Positions 10,978 to 20,329 of a DNA stretch of 45,784 nucleotides are shown piece by piece (the stretch's first letter is position 1; each line of letters starts with the position of its first letter). Source of the DNA: an uncultured Clostridia bacterium (lineage in GTDB: Bacteria; Bacillota; Clostridia; TANB77; CAG-508); contig CANQUT010000010.1 in assembly GCA_947627105.1 (NCBI GenBank), positions 1-45,784 on the forward strand, written 5' to 3'. The notes below the pieces were generated by a model. It was not told the origin of the DNA. It made no database searches and saw only the letters and a program-made list of their open reading frames with translations. A program made the position numbers and the translations under genes.

Positions 10978-12939
10978 ATGAAAAATAAATATAATAATGA
11001 TGCAATTATTGGTGGAAAAAACATAACTGCAAGTTACACCAAAAACGGAGAATTACTTAGAGTAATGTACCCTAATCCAGATTTTAGAAATTTTATAGAC
11101 GAATTTTTAACTGGAGTAAAAATAAATGACTCTGGACTAATTTACTTACATGAAGATATAAATAATCAGTATAATCAATACTATACTGAAAACACAAACA
11201 TATTAAACACAGAAATTACTAATACATACTTTAATTTATACATAAAACAAACAGATTTTACAATGATTAAAGACGATATACTAGTAAAAAAATATCAATT
11301 TGAAAATAAGAATAGTATAGATTTAAATGTAAATTTTTTAATTCATTCTACATTATTAACTAATTCAAATAATATGGTAGGAGCAGAAGTAAAGAATAAT
11401 GCACTTATTCAATACTGCCATGACTATACTATGTATACATTTTCTAAAAATAATTTGTTAAGTTATCAATTAAATGATACTAAAGAAAATATTTTAAGTG
11501 GAGAAATTAAAGATAAAGATTATATCGGAATGTCCTCAGATTCTAGCATTAGCTATAATGTAGGACTTTTAAAACCAGGGGAAAAGAAAGAAATAGTAAT
11601 ATATTTGTATTTTAGGCAAAATTTAGAAAAGCAAACAGAAGAAGAAGTAAAAAAGCAAATAGATCAAATCAAAAAATTAGATATTAAAAAAGAAGAAGAA
11701 GCGGTAGAAAAATACTGGAAAAAGTATGTAAAAGACCACACTTCAATTACACTTTTACCAGAAACAAGTAATTATAATAAAAAAGTAAATCAAATATATA
11801 AAAGAAGTATTTTACTATTTCCACTTCTTATAAACCAAGAAACAGGTGGAATATCAGCTTCAGTAGAAGTAGATGAACAAATGAACTTTTGCGGAAGATA
11901 CAGTTACTGCTGGCCAAGAGATGCAGTGTTTGTAACAAGAGCATTAGATAGCCTAAAAATGACAAAAGAAACAGAAAAATTCTATAAAATATTTTGCAAA
12001 GAAACACAAAGCAAAAATGGAATGTGGGAGCAAAGATTTTATACAGATGGAAGATTAGCACCATGTTGGGGGTATCAAATAGACGAAACAGCAGGTGTAA
12101 TTTATGGTGTATATGAACATTATAAAGTAGTAAAAGAAGTAAAATTCTTAAAAGATACATATAAAATGTGTGAAAATGCAGCTAAATTTTTATGTATGTA
12201 TATGGACAACATTTTAGAAAAAAAAGATGAATCAGATGTTGTAAAAATGGAAATAGAACAAACATATCATACAGAAAATAGAACTAAACTTCCCAAAAGT
12301 TATGATTTATGGGAAATGCACGAAGGAGTTCATTTATATTCACTTTCAGCAATCTATTCTGCATTTCAAGCAATGCAGGAAATGCAAGATATTTTAAAAC
12401 CGGAATATGAAGTAAAAAATAGGCTAAAAGTAGAAGCAATGAATAAGCTAGAAGCAAAATTAAATGAATACCAAGAAGAAATAAAAAAATATATTTTAAA
12501 TAATCTGTATGATGAAAACACAAAAACATTTTCAAGAAACTTAAATGACAATCAAACAGATATAAGCATGTTAGGAATAGTAGAGCCATTTTCTATATTT
12601 TCACCAAAAGAAAAAAAGGTACAAAATACAGTAGAAAGAATAAATTTAACACTAAGAACTTACACAGGTGGATATTTAAGATTTGAAGATGACCACTACC
12701 GTGGAGGAAAAAATCCATGGATAATTGCAACATTATGGATGGCAAATTATTACCAAAAAGTAGGAGAAAGAAAAAAAGCAAAAGAATGTATGGAGTTTGT
12801 AGTAAATACTGCAAACAAGCACGGCTTTTTAGCAGAGCAAGTAAGCAACGAAGAGCCAGGTTCAAGCTGGGTCAATGGCTTGGCTTGGTCTCACGCAATG
12901 TTTGTATTGGGGACAGTCCCTTTTTCCCTTTTTGGGTAA
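10978..12939 (+). CDS. glycoside hydrolase family 15 (glucoamylase-like); extreme C-terminus encoded by inserted REP sequence
   Basis: 'GRYSYCWPRDAVFVTRALD', 'MWEQRFYTDGRLAPCWGYQIDETAGVIYG', 'DLWEMHEGVHLYSLSAIYSAF'; ends ...SWVNGLAWSHAMFVLGTVPFSLFG*. Confidence 0.9.
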   Translation: MKNKYNNDAIIGGKNITASYTKNGELLRVMYPNPDFRNFIDEFLTGVKINDSGLIYLHEDINNQYNQYYTENTNILNTEITNTYFNLYIKQTDFTMIKDDILVKKYQFENKNSIDLNVNFLIHSTLLTNSNNMVGAEVKNNALIQYCHDYTMYTFSKNNLLSYQLNDTKENILSGEIKDKDYIGMSSDSSISYNVGLLKPGEKKEIVIYLYFRQNLEKQTEEEVKKQIDQIKKLDIKKEEEAVEKYWKKYVKDHTSITLLPETSNYNKKVNQIYKRSILLFPLLINQETGGISASVEVDEQMNFCGRYSYCWPRDAVFVTRALDSLKMTKETEKFYKIFCKETQSKNGMWEQRFYTDGRLAPCWGYQIDETAGVIYGVYEHYKVVKEVKFLKDTYKMCENAAKFLCMYMDNILEKKDESDVVKMEIEQTYHTENRTKLPKSYDLWEMHEGVHLYSLSAIYSAFQAMQEMQDILKPEYEVKNRLKVEAMNKLEAKLNEYQEEIKKYILNNLYDENTKTFSRNLNDNQTDISMLGIVEPFSIFSPKEKKVQNTVERINLTLRTYTGGYLRFEDDHYRGGKNPWIIATLWMANYYQKVGERKKAKECMEFVVNTANKHGFLAEQVSNEEPGSSWVNGLAWSHAMFVLGTVPFSLFG

Positions 12940-12952
12940 TTAGGGACAGGTC
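12909..12952 (+). repeat. REP left copy
   Basis: ggggacagtccctttttccctttttgggtaattagggacaggtc. Confidence 0.9.
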
Positions 12953-13060
12953 ACTATTTTGTCACCATTTATAAGAAAAATTGTTTAAAGTTAAGATATA
13001 TAATAAAAAGGTAACTTAACCTTGTTTTATAGCAAAAATCTTCTATTTTTTCTATAAAAT

Positions 13061-13095
13061 AAAAAAGCCCCTATTCGAAAAAAAGGGGCTTTTTG
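13061..13095 (-). terminator. Rho-independent terminator of passenger gene
   Basis: aaaaaagcccctattcgaaaaaaaggggctttttg. Confidence 0.85.
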
Positions 13096-13100
13096 TAAGA

Positions 13101-13592
13101 TTAATTTTCCGTGGTCTCAGGCACGCCTTTTGCACATGTTTCCACTTTCACACTGACTTTTCCAATTCTCTCAAGAAATATCACTTTCTCGAGGTCGGAA
13201 AGCTCCTCAAACTGCTTGACGCATGCACCGACTTTGTCAGCAGAATCAGTTTGATTTAATGCGCTTACGTCAGGGATTCGCAGTGTTTTTTTCAAATCAC
13301 GTAAAAAGGAGCCGTTAGGATAGAGTCCAGAGTAGCTTCTATACGCGCGGGCTTTCGCTACATAAAAAGGTTCATTTTCTGATTCCAAAATAGGTTTTAA
13401 ATCTTCAAAAGAAATCTTCAACTTGCGAGCAATATCATGAAAAATATTACTCACGAAGACATCCACGTCTGTTTGGGAAACAATGTAGTCAGTAGTAATT
13501 CCCCAATAATTTGTTACTACATAAGTTTTACCCAACGCAGACCAGTCTTCTACCCCCTTCCACGGCAAATTTCTTACCTCTTTTGCTTCCAT
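13101..13592 (-). CDS. hypothetical passenger protein, compositionally foreign
   Basis: 163 aa ORF, RBS AAGGAGGACTATCATG on minus strand, own terminator; visibly richer in GC than neighbours. Confidence 0.75.
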   Translation of the reverse strand: MEAKEVRNLPWKGVEDWSALGKTYVVTNYWGITTDYIVSQTDVDVFVSNIFHDIARKLKISFEDLKPILESENEPFYVAKARAYRSYSGLYPNGSFLRDLKKTLRIPDVSALNQTDSADKVGACVKQFEELSDLEKVIFLERIGKVSVKVETCAKGVPETTEN

Positions 13593-14017
13593 GATAGTCC
13601 TCCTTAAATTTTGTTGTTTAGTTTTAATTGTATTACTAAAAAGTTTGAGGAAAACCTCGCACTATTCAGTGCACTGGAATAAATACTATAGAGCGTAGTA
13701 GCTCTATTAGTAAATATTTTACTACATATTTACATAATTTTCAAGACTTTGCAATTACAATCTTAAAAGAATATAGACGTTAATTAAATAAGTAAATACA
13801 ATTATCAAAAGTAATATTTGAAAATAATCTTTCGTTAGTATCTAATATAAAACTATTTGCAACTTAAAAGTTACAAATTATGACTATAATGTGAAATTTA
13901 TAAAAAAGGGTAGAAAAATTTAAAAAAAAATGATATATTACAAAAGTAATATATAGGGGAATATGTTAAAAAAATATAAATAAATCAGAGGGGCAAAATT
14001 GTAAAGGAGTTGAAGTT

Positions 14018-14806
14018 ATGGCAAGAACAGCTAGAGTTTGTTCCTCTATAAATTTATATCATATTATTATTAGAGGAATAAATAAACAAGATATTTTTAT
14101 TGATGACCAAGATAAAAATAAATTTATTAAAGAACTGGCAAAAGCAAAAGAAAAATTTAATTTTAAACTATATGCATATGTTATTATGCCTAATCATGTA
14201 CATTTAGTAATTAAAGACGAGAATGCAGAAATTTCTAAAATAATGCACAAAATACAAGTGTGCTATTCTGAATATTTAAACTCAAAATACAATAGAATAG
14301 GACATGTTTTTCAAGGAAGATTCACTAGTAAAAACATAGAAACCGAGGAATATTTAAAATGCGTAATTAGATATATCCATTTAAATCCTGATAAAGCAGG
14401 AATTGGAAAATATGATAAATATAAATGGAGTAGTTATAATTTTTATAATAAACCAAAAGATACTATTAATTTAATTGATACATCAGATATTTTAATATTA
14501 TTTAGTGAAGAAAAGCAAGAGGCTATAGACTTATTTGAAAAATTTCATAAAGAAAAAAGTAAATATCAATACAATGAAGAATATTCAGAGTTTGAAATTC
14601 AATGTAAACTAGATGATGATATAGTAATTAAAATTATTATGGATAATATTGGATTAAATTCAATTTACAACATTCAAAAACTTAATTATAAATACAGAAA
14701 TGAAGTATTAAAAAAGTTAATAAATATAAAAGGAACTACTGTAAAGCAGATATCTAGAATCACTGGAATAAGTACGAAAATAATTGAAAAAGTAAAAAAA
14801 CTATAA
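14018..14806 (+). CDS. REP-associated tyrosine transposase (Y1_Tnp/RAYT, IS200-like)
   Basis: 'LYHIIIRGINKQDIF', 'YAYVIMPNHVHLVIK', 'QGRFTSKNIETEEYLKCVIRYIHLNPDKAG'. Confidence 0.93.
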   Translation: MARTARVCSSINLYHIIIRGINKQDIFIDDQDKNKFIKELAKAKEKFNFKLYAYVIMPNHVHLVIKDENAEISKIMHKIQVCYSEYLNSKYNRIGHVFQGRFTSKNIETEEYLKCVIRYIHLNPDKAGIGKYDKYKWSSYNFYNKPKDTINLIDTSDILILFSEEKQEAIDLFEKFHKEKSKYQYNEEYSEFEIQCKLDDDIVIKIIMDNIGLNSIYNIQKLNYKYRNEVLKKLINIKGTTVKQISRITGISTKIIEKVKKL

Positions 14807-14827
14807 TAAATAAAAAGTTTAAAAAGA

Positions 14828-14871
14828 GACCTGTCCCTAATTACCTAAAAAGGGAAAAAGGGACTGTCCCC
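14828..14871 (-). repeat. REP right copy (inverted)
   Basis: gacctgtccctaattacctaaaaagggaaaaagggactgtcccc. Confidence 0.9.
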
Positions 14872-14886
14872 AAGCAAGGAGGAAAA

Positions 14887-16242
14887 ATGGCAAAAACAGT
14901 ATTTGTATGTAGTAATTGTGGATATGAATCTACAAAATGGCTAGGAAAATGCCCTGGCTGTAATGAATGGAATAGCTTTTATGAAGAAAAATTATCTACA
15001 AAAGATACTAAAGCTAAAGCAGTAGATAAAAAAATGGTAGCACCTAAAGCTTTAAATGAAGTTGTAGGAAAAGACTCAGTGCGTACTAGTACTGGAATAG
15101 GAGAGCTAGATAGGGTACTAGGCGGAGGCATAGTACATGGCTCATTAATTTTAGTAGGTGGAGAGCCTGGAATCGGTAAGTCTACACTAATTTTACAGCT
15201 TTGTAACAAAATGCAAGGAGAAGGAAAAGTTTTGTATGTTTCTGGCGAAGAATCAGCAGAGCAGGTTAAAATTAGAGCAGATAGACTTGGAATTCATAAT
15301 GAAAATATATTATTTTTAGGAGAAACAGATATTGAACTTATAGAAAACCACATTCTAGAAATAAAGCCAAAACTTGTAATAGTAGATTCAATTCAAACTA
15401 TGTATTCGGATGACATTTCATCTGCTGCAGGAACTGTTAGCCAAGTTAGAGAAATTACTGCACGTATAATGCGTATATGTAAAGGAAATGATATTACAAC
15501 AATAATTATTGGACATGTTACAAAAGAAGGAAATATTGCAGGCCCAAGAGTGTTAGAACACATGGTAGATACAGTTTTATACATAGAAGGAGAAAGATAT
15601 TTTTCTTACCGTATTTTAAGAAGTGTAAAAAACCGTTTTGGTTCTACTAATGAAATAGGAATGTTTGAAATGCAAAATGAAGGAATGGTAGAAATAACAA
15701 ACCCATCTTCTGTGCTAATTTCAGAAAGAGAAGATAACCCATCTGGCTCAGTTATTGTAGCTAGCATGGAAGGAACAAGGCCACTTTTAATAGAATTGCA
15801 AGCACTAACAACACCGACTGTATTTGGCCTTCCACGTAGAACTGCAAACGGAATAGATTATAATAGGCTTACATTATTAGTAGCTGTTTTAGAAAAGAAA
15901 GCTGGGCTATCTCTTGGTTCACAAGATATTTATCTAAATGTAGTAAGTGGAATTCATATAAGCGAGCCAGCAGTAGACTTAGGCATGATTATAGCAGTAG
16001 CTTCTAGCTTTAAAAATATAGCTATTGAAAAAAATACTGTTGTAATTGGCGAGGTTGGCCTAACAGGTGAAGTAAGAGCTGTTAATTTAATAGACAAAAG
16101 GCTTAAAGAAGCAGAAAAACTTGGATTTAAAACATGCATTATACCAGAAAGTAACAAAAAACTATTGAAAGAAAAGTATAAATTAGATATAATAGGGGTC
16201 AGAACTGTAAATGATGCATTAAAGGCAGTAAATTTAAAATAA
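14887..16242 (+). CDS. radA: DNA repair protein RadA
   Basis: N-term zinc finger VCSNCGYESTKWLGKCPGCNEWNSF, 'GGEPGIGKSTLILQL', Lon-like C-term. Confidence 0.97.
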   Translation: MAKTVFVCSNCGYESTKWLGKCPGCNEWNSFYEEKLSTKDTKAKAVDKKMVAPKALNEVVGKDSVRTSTGIGELDRVLGGGIVHGSLILVGGEPGIGKSTLILQLCNKMQGEGKVLYVSGEESAEQVKIRADRLGIHNENILFLGETDIELIENHILEIKPKLVIVDSIQTMYSDDISSAAGTVSQVREITARIMRICKGNDITTIIIGHVTKEGNIAGPRVLEHMVDTVLYIEGERYFSYRILRSVKNRFGSTNEIGMFEMQNEGMVEITNPSSVLISEREDNPSGSVIVASMEGTRPLLIELQALTTPTVFGLPRRTANGIDYNRLTLLVAVLEKKAGLSLGSQDIYLNVVSGIHISEPAVDLGMIIAVASSFKNIAIEKNTVVIGEVGLTGEVRAVNLIDKRLKEAEKLGFKTCIIPESNKKLLKEKYKLDIIGVRTVNDALKAVNLK

Positions 16243-16281
16243 TACAAGCCTTACAAAAAGCAAGAAAGGAATATTTTTAAC

Positions 16282-17343
16282 ATGATTATTACCGAAGTAC
16301 TAAAAATGATAGCACCAGGAACCCCAATTCGTGATGGATTAGAGAATATTTTAAAAGCAAAAACAGGTGCTCTAATTGTAGTAGCAGATACAAAAGATGT
16401 ATTAGATTTAGTAGATGGTGGTTTTGAACTAAATGTAGATTATACTTCTTCTAGATTATATGAACTTGCTAAAATGGATGGTGCAATAGTACTTAGCGGA
16501 GATTTCAAGAAAATTCTTTATGCTAATACACAAATTATACCATCTTCTAGTATTGTAACTACAGAAACAGGTACAAGGCACCGTACAGCAGAACGTACAG
16601 CAAAGCAAACAGGAGCATTAGTAATTAGTATTTCACAAAGAAGAAGTGTTATTACTATTTTTAAAGAAAACGAAAGGTATGTTTTAGAAGATACTGCTAA
16701 AGTAATTACTAAAGCAAACCAAGCATTGCAAACAGTAGAAAAATATAAAAAGGTATTTGATAATAAATTAAGTACATTAAATGAATATGAATTTAATGAT
16801 ATTGTTACACTAGAAAATGTAATTAATGCAATACAAAGAGCAGAAATGGTAATGAAGGTAGTAGAAGAAGTTCAAATTGCAATTTATGAATTAGGAGAAG
16901 AAGGAAGACTGCTTCAAATGCAATTAGAAGAATTGGTAGGAGACTTAGAACAAGAAGAATTACTAATTATAAAAGACTACATTACAGCTAAAAACAGAAG
17001 GAAAACTGCAGAAAAAGCATTACAGGAAATTAGAAATCTAGAACACGAAGATTTAATTGTTATAGATAAAATTGCAAAAATATTAGGTTATGAAGACTTT
17101 GATAATTACGAAGAAGTTGGTGTATATACTAGAGGCTATCGTATATTAAATAAAGTACCTAGAATGCCAGCAAATATTGTAGAAAACTTAGTAAAATCTT
17201 TTAAATCTTTCCAACATATCTTAGAAGCAGATTTGCAAGCTTTAGATGAAGTAGAAGGAATAGGAGAAGTTAGGGCAAGAACAATAAAACAATCTTTAAG
17301 GCGTATGCAAGAACAATTTGTATTTGACAACCTAATTTTATAA
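16282..17343 (+). CDS. disA: DNA integrity scanning diadenylate cyclase DisA
   Basis: 'KMDGAIVLSGDFKKILYANTQIIPSSSIVTTETGTRHRTAERTAKQTGALVISISQRRS' plus HhH C-term; radA-disA order. Confidence 0.96.
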   Translation: MIITEVLKMIAPGTPIRDGLENILKAKTGALIVVADTKDVLDLVDGGFELNVDYTSSRLYELAKMDGAIVLSGDFKKILYANTQIIPSSSIVTTETGTRHRTAERTAKQTGALVISISQRRSVITIFKENERYVLEDTAKVITKANQALQTVEKYKKVFDNKLSTLNEYEFNDIVTLENVINAIQRAEMVMKVVEEVQIAIYELGEEGRLLQMQLEELVGDLEQEELLIIKDYITAKNRRKTAEKALQEIRNLEHEDLIVIDKIAKILGYEDFDNYEEVGVYTRGYRILNKVPRMPANIVENLVKSFKSFQHILEADLQALDEVEGIGEVRARTIKQSLRRMQEQFVFDNLIL

Positions 17344-17392
17344 TTATATAATTATACCGTTACAAAATTAAATTAAATAGAGGAGATAAACA

Positions 17393-18214
17393 ATGAAAAA
17401 AATATTATTAATTTTAGCAATTATTTTAGCAGTAATAGGACTTGGCTTTGTATGTTATGGATTTTATCAAAAACTAACTACAAATATTCCAAATCCAGTT
17501 GCAACAATGGAAGTAGATGGTTATGGAACAGTAAAAATTGAGCTTTACCCAGATAAAGCACCAAATACAGTTGCAAACTTTATAGCATTAGCAAATAAAG
17601 GCTTTTATGATGGTCTTACATTCCACAGAACTATTCCAGATTTCATGATTCAAGGTGGAGATATAAGCGGAAATGGAAGCGGTTCTCCAAAGTTAAGTAG
17701 TATTATGGATTTAGCAGAGGATCAAGATAAAGAATATAACATTCCAGGTGAATTTATAGCAAATGGCTATACTAAAAATAACCTAAAACATGAAAGAGGA
17801 GTTATTTCTATGGCCAGAACAAATTATGGAGATTTTAGCAGTGAACTTAGAACATATGGTTATAATTCAGCAGGTTCACAATTCTTTATTATGACAGAAG
17901 ACAATACATCTTTAGATGGATTATATGCAGCATTTGGAAAAGTAATAGAAGGAATGGATGTTATAGATAAAATTTCAGAAACAGAAGTATATTATAGAGA
18001 AGATAATGCGCCAAAGGCAGATGAAAATGGAAAAACAACTTATCCAAAAGATGCAGATGGAAATGAAGTAAATGCTCCAAACACTCCAAAGAAAAAACCA
18101 GTAATTAGCCATATTACAGTAGAAACATATGGTGTAGATTATGGAATGCCAACAACGCTTGATTTATTTGACTATTATTCTTGGATGCTACAAAACTACT
18201 CATATTCATACTAA
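17393..18214 (+). CDS. membrane-anchored cyclophilin-type peptidyl-prolyl isomerase
   Basis: 'GFYDGLTFHRTIPDFMIQGGDISGNG', 'GSQFFIMTEDNTSLDGLYAAFGKVIEGMDVIDKI'. Confidence 0.95.
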   Translation: MKKILLILAIILAVIGLGFVCYGFYQKLTTNIPNPVATMEVDGYGTVKIELYPDKAPNTVANFIALANKGFYDGLTFHRTIPDFMIQGGDISGNGSGSPKLSSIMDLAEDQDKEYNIPGEFIANGYTKNNLKHERGVISMARTNYGDFSSELRTYGYNSAGSQFFIMTEDNTSLDGLYAAFGKVIEGMDVIDKISETEVYYREDNAPKADENGKTTYPKDADGNEVNAPNTPKKKPVISHITVETYGVDYGMPTTLDLFDYYSWMLQNYSYSY

Positions 18215-18235
18215 TCTACAATAGGAGGTATTACA

Positions 18236-18361
18236 ATGTCAAAGTCAAAGAATAAAAGAGACTTAAGAAAATTAGGTGTAAAAATAATGGCAATAATTTT
18301 AACATTACTAATGGTATTATCTGTAGCAGCTACATTAATTTTTTGCCTAATAGGAAGATAA
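18236..18361 (+). CDS. 41-aa single-TM small protein MSKSKNKRDLRKLGVKIMAIILTLLMVLSVAATLIFCLIGR
   Basis: strong RBS (aggaggtattacaATG), basic N-term + TM; below ORF-track length cutoff. Confidence 0.6.
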   Translation: MSKSKNKRDLRKLGVKIMAIILTLLMVLSVAATLIFCLIGR

Positions 18362-18387
18362 CTAATAAACAAAAGAAGGGTTAATTT

Positions 18388-19299
18388 ATGTTTGAAAGTC
18401 TTACTTTAAATATGAATGGAATTTGGAATTCTATTTCTAGTTATATGGTAGAATTATCACATAATCCATTTAAATTATTAACACTAATATTAGACTTAAT
18501 AATTGTATTTTATTTAATATACAAATTTATTGTATATGCAAAACGTTCAAGAGCATGGCAATTATTAAAAGGAATTGTGCTTGTTTTAATAGTTGTGGCA
18601 CTTAGTGAAATATTAAATTTAAAAATATTAAATGTTATATTAACTATATTTATGCCTTATGGTGTAATTGCTTTAATAGTTATTTTTCAACCTGAACTTA
18701 GAAGAATGCTAGAACAACTTGGAACAAATAAAATAACAAGAATATTTGGATTGGATAAAGATATAGAAGCAAAAACCAAAGAAAATATTTATAAAGTTAT
18801 AATTGCAGTGCAAGAGCTTGCTAAAACAAAAACTGGTGGTTTAATTGTTTTTGAAAGAGATATTCAAATAGCAGATGTTATAGAAAATGGTGTTCAAATA
18901 GATGCAGAAGTATCACCTCAGCTTATAGTAAACCTATTTACACCAAATACACCATTACATGATGGAGCAGTTATAATATCTAAAAATAAAATAGCTGCTG
19001 CTGCATGCATATTACCACTAGCAAATGATAAAGACATTGCAAAAGAACTTGGAACAAGACATCGTGCAGGACTTGGAATTTCAAAAGAATCTGATGCTAT
19101 TGCAATAATCATTTCTGAAGAAACTGGAAAAATATCAATAGCAAAAGACGGAACATTAATAGCAGATTTAAAAGAAGAAACATTAAGAAATATTTTAATT
19201 AAAAATATTGTAACAAAACGCTTTGGAGATACAAATGCAAAAAAGCCTAAAAGAAATAATAAATTAAAAACAAAAGAAAACCAAAAAACTAATTCATAA
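18388..19299 (+). CDS. cdaA: diadenylate cyclase CdaA (DacA)
   Basis: 3 TM + DisA_N: 'LFTPNTPLHDGAVIISKNKIAAAACILPLANDKDIAKELGTRHRAGLGISKESDAIAIIISEETGKISIA'. Confidence 0.95.
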   Translation: MFESLTLNMNGIWNSISSYMVELSHNPFKLLTLILDLIIVFYLIYKFIVYAKRSRAWQLLKGIVLVLIVVALSEILNLKILNVILTIFMPYGVIALIVIFQPELRRMLEQLGTNKITRIFGLDKDIEAKTKENIYKVIIAVQELAKTKTGGLIVFERDIQIADVIENGVQIDAEVSPQLIVNLFTPNTPLHDGAVIISKNKIAAAACILPLANDKDIAKELGTRHRAGLGISKESDAIAIIISEETGKISIAKDGTLIADLKEETLRNILIKNIVTKRFGDTNAKKPKRNNKLKTKENQKTNS

Positions 19300-20194
19300 A
19301 ATGATAAACTGCCTCTGCAAACCCACCGTTGTTTGCAGAGTTTTGTGTTATATATGTAGCAACTTTTTTAACTGGTTCATATGCATTAGCAATAGCAACG
19401 CTAACACCTGAATTTTTAAGTAAATCAATATCATTATAATTATCTCCAATAGATAAAATATCATTAGAATTTACATTTAAATAATCTTTTAAAATATTTA
19501 AAGCATAACCTTTACCAATATTTTTTGGAGCAATAGAAATATATTCGTATTCTTTATTAATAATAGAATCTTTTTGCCATCTTTTAGAACAAAAAGTAAG
19601 AGATAAGTTTGTTTTTTGCTCTAATTCTTTTTTTATTTCAGATAAATCATTTTCACTAGAAAGCAAAATATTAAATATAGGTAAATTATTATTTGCTAAA
19701 TATTCAAGGAAATTTTTTACAATATAAAAAGAAAACCCATTTTTATTTTGATTTGTTAAAATAAGGTTAAAGTTAGAATCATATTTACCCAAAACTGTAC
19801 CCTCAGAGCGAAAAAACATAACATAATTATATAAATCTAAATACTTTAAATCTTCGGTAATAACAAGATTATCACCATAGGCATGAATATGTAAATTATG
19901 TTTTTTTGCTATTTCATAACATAACTTAATTTCTTCTATAGATAAACACAAATGAAAAATTTCTTTCTTTTCTTTTAGATCTATAATTTGAGTACCATTG
20001 CCAAAAATGCCATATTGTGCATCACATTTATTACAAACATCTCTAGAAAGAGCATAACTTTTACCAGTACAAATAGCAAAAGGTATTTGCTTTTCCTTTA
20101 TAGCTTCAACTGCTTTTAAATTACTCTCTGGAATAGAATTATCTTGTGCAAGAAATGTGCCATCTAAATCGCTGGCTATTAACTTAATAGGCAT
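19289..20194 (-). CDS. Cof-type HAD hydrolase
   Basis: MPIKLIASDLDGTFLAQDNSIP..., 'SIGDNYNDIDLLKNSGVSVAIANAYEPVKKVA'; RBS GGGAGGAGC upstream of this ATG. Confidence 0.93.
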   Translation of the reverse strand: MPIKLIASDLDGTFLAQDNSIPESNLKAVEAIKEKQIPFAICTGKSYALSRDVCNKCDAQYGIFGNGTQIIDLKEKKEIFHLCLSIEEIKLCYEIAKKHNLHIHAYGDNLVITEDLKYLDLYNYVMFFRSEGTVLGKYDSNFNLILTNQNKNGFSFYIVKNFLEYLANNNLPIFNILLSSENDLSEIKKELEQKTNLSLTFCSKRWQKDSIINKEYEYISIAPKNIGKGYALNILKDYLNVNSNDILSIGDNYNDIDLLKNSGVSVAIANAYEPVKKVATYITQNSANNGGFAEAVYHFMN

Positions 20195-20329
20195 AGTAGC
20201 TCCTCCCGTAGATATTATAAATAAAAATATATAAAATATCAAGTTAAAAAAATAAATATTGTAACCATTTAAAAATTATAGTATTATATAGAAAAGTTTT
20301 AAGGAATTATTAGAAAGGAAAATTTTTAA

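Larger units (their letters stand above)
12909..14871 (+). mobile_element. REP-bounded RAYT unit (REPtron-like) carrying a passenger gene
   Basis: 44-bp inverted copies (one mismatch) of GGGGACAGTCCCTTTTTCCCTTTTT(G/A)GGTAATTAGGGACAGGTC at both ends; encloses a Y1 transposase. Confidence 0.75.

Noticed and set aside
12717-12974. ORF 12717..12974 (+) and minus-strand ORFs inside GH15, radA, ftsK, pilin and VWA genes
   Set aside because: Shadow ORFs opposite or overlapping strongly supported genes; Leu/Phe/Tyr-rich antisense composition typical of AT-rich coding sequence.
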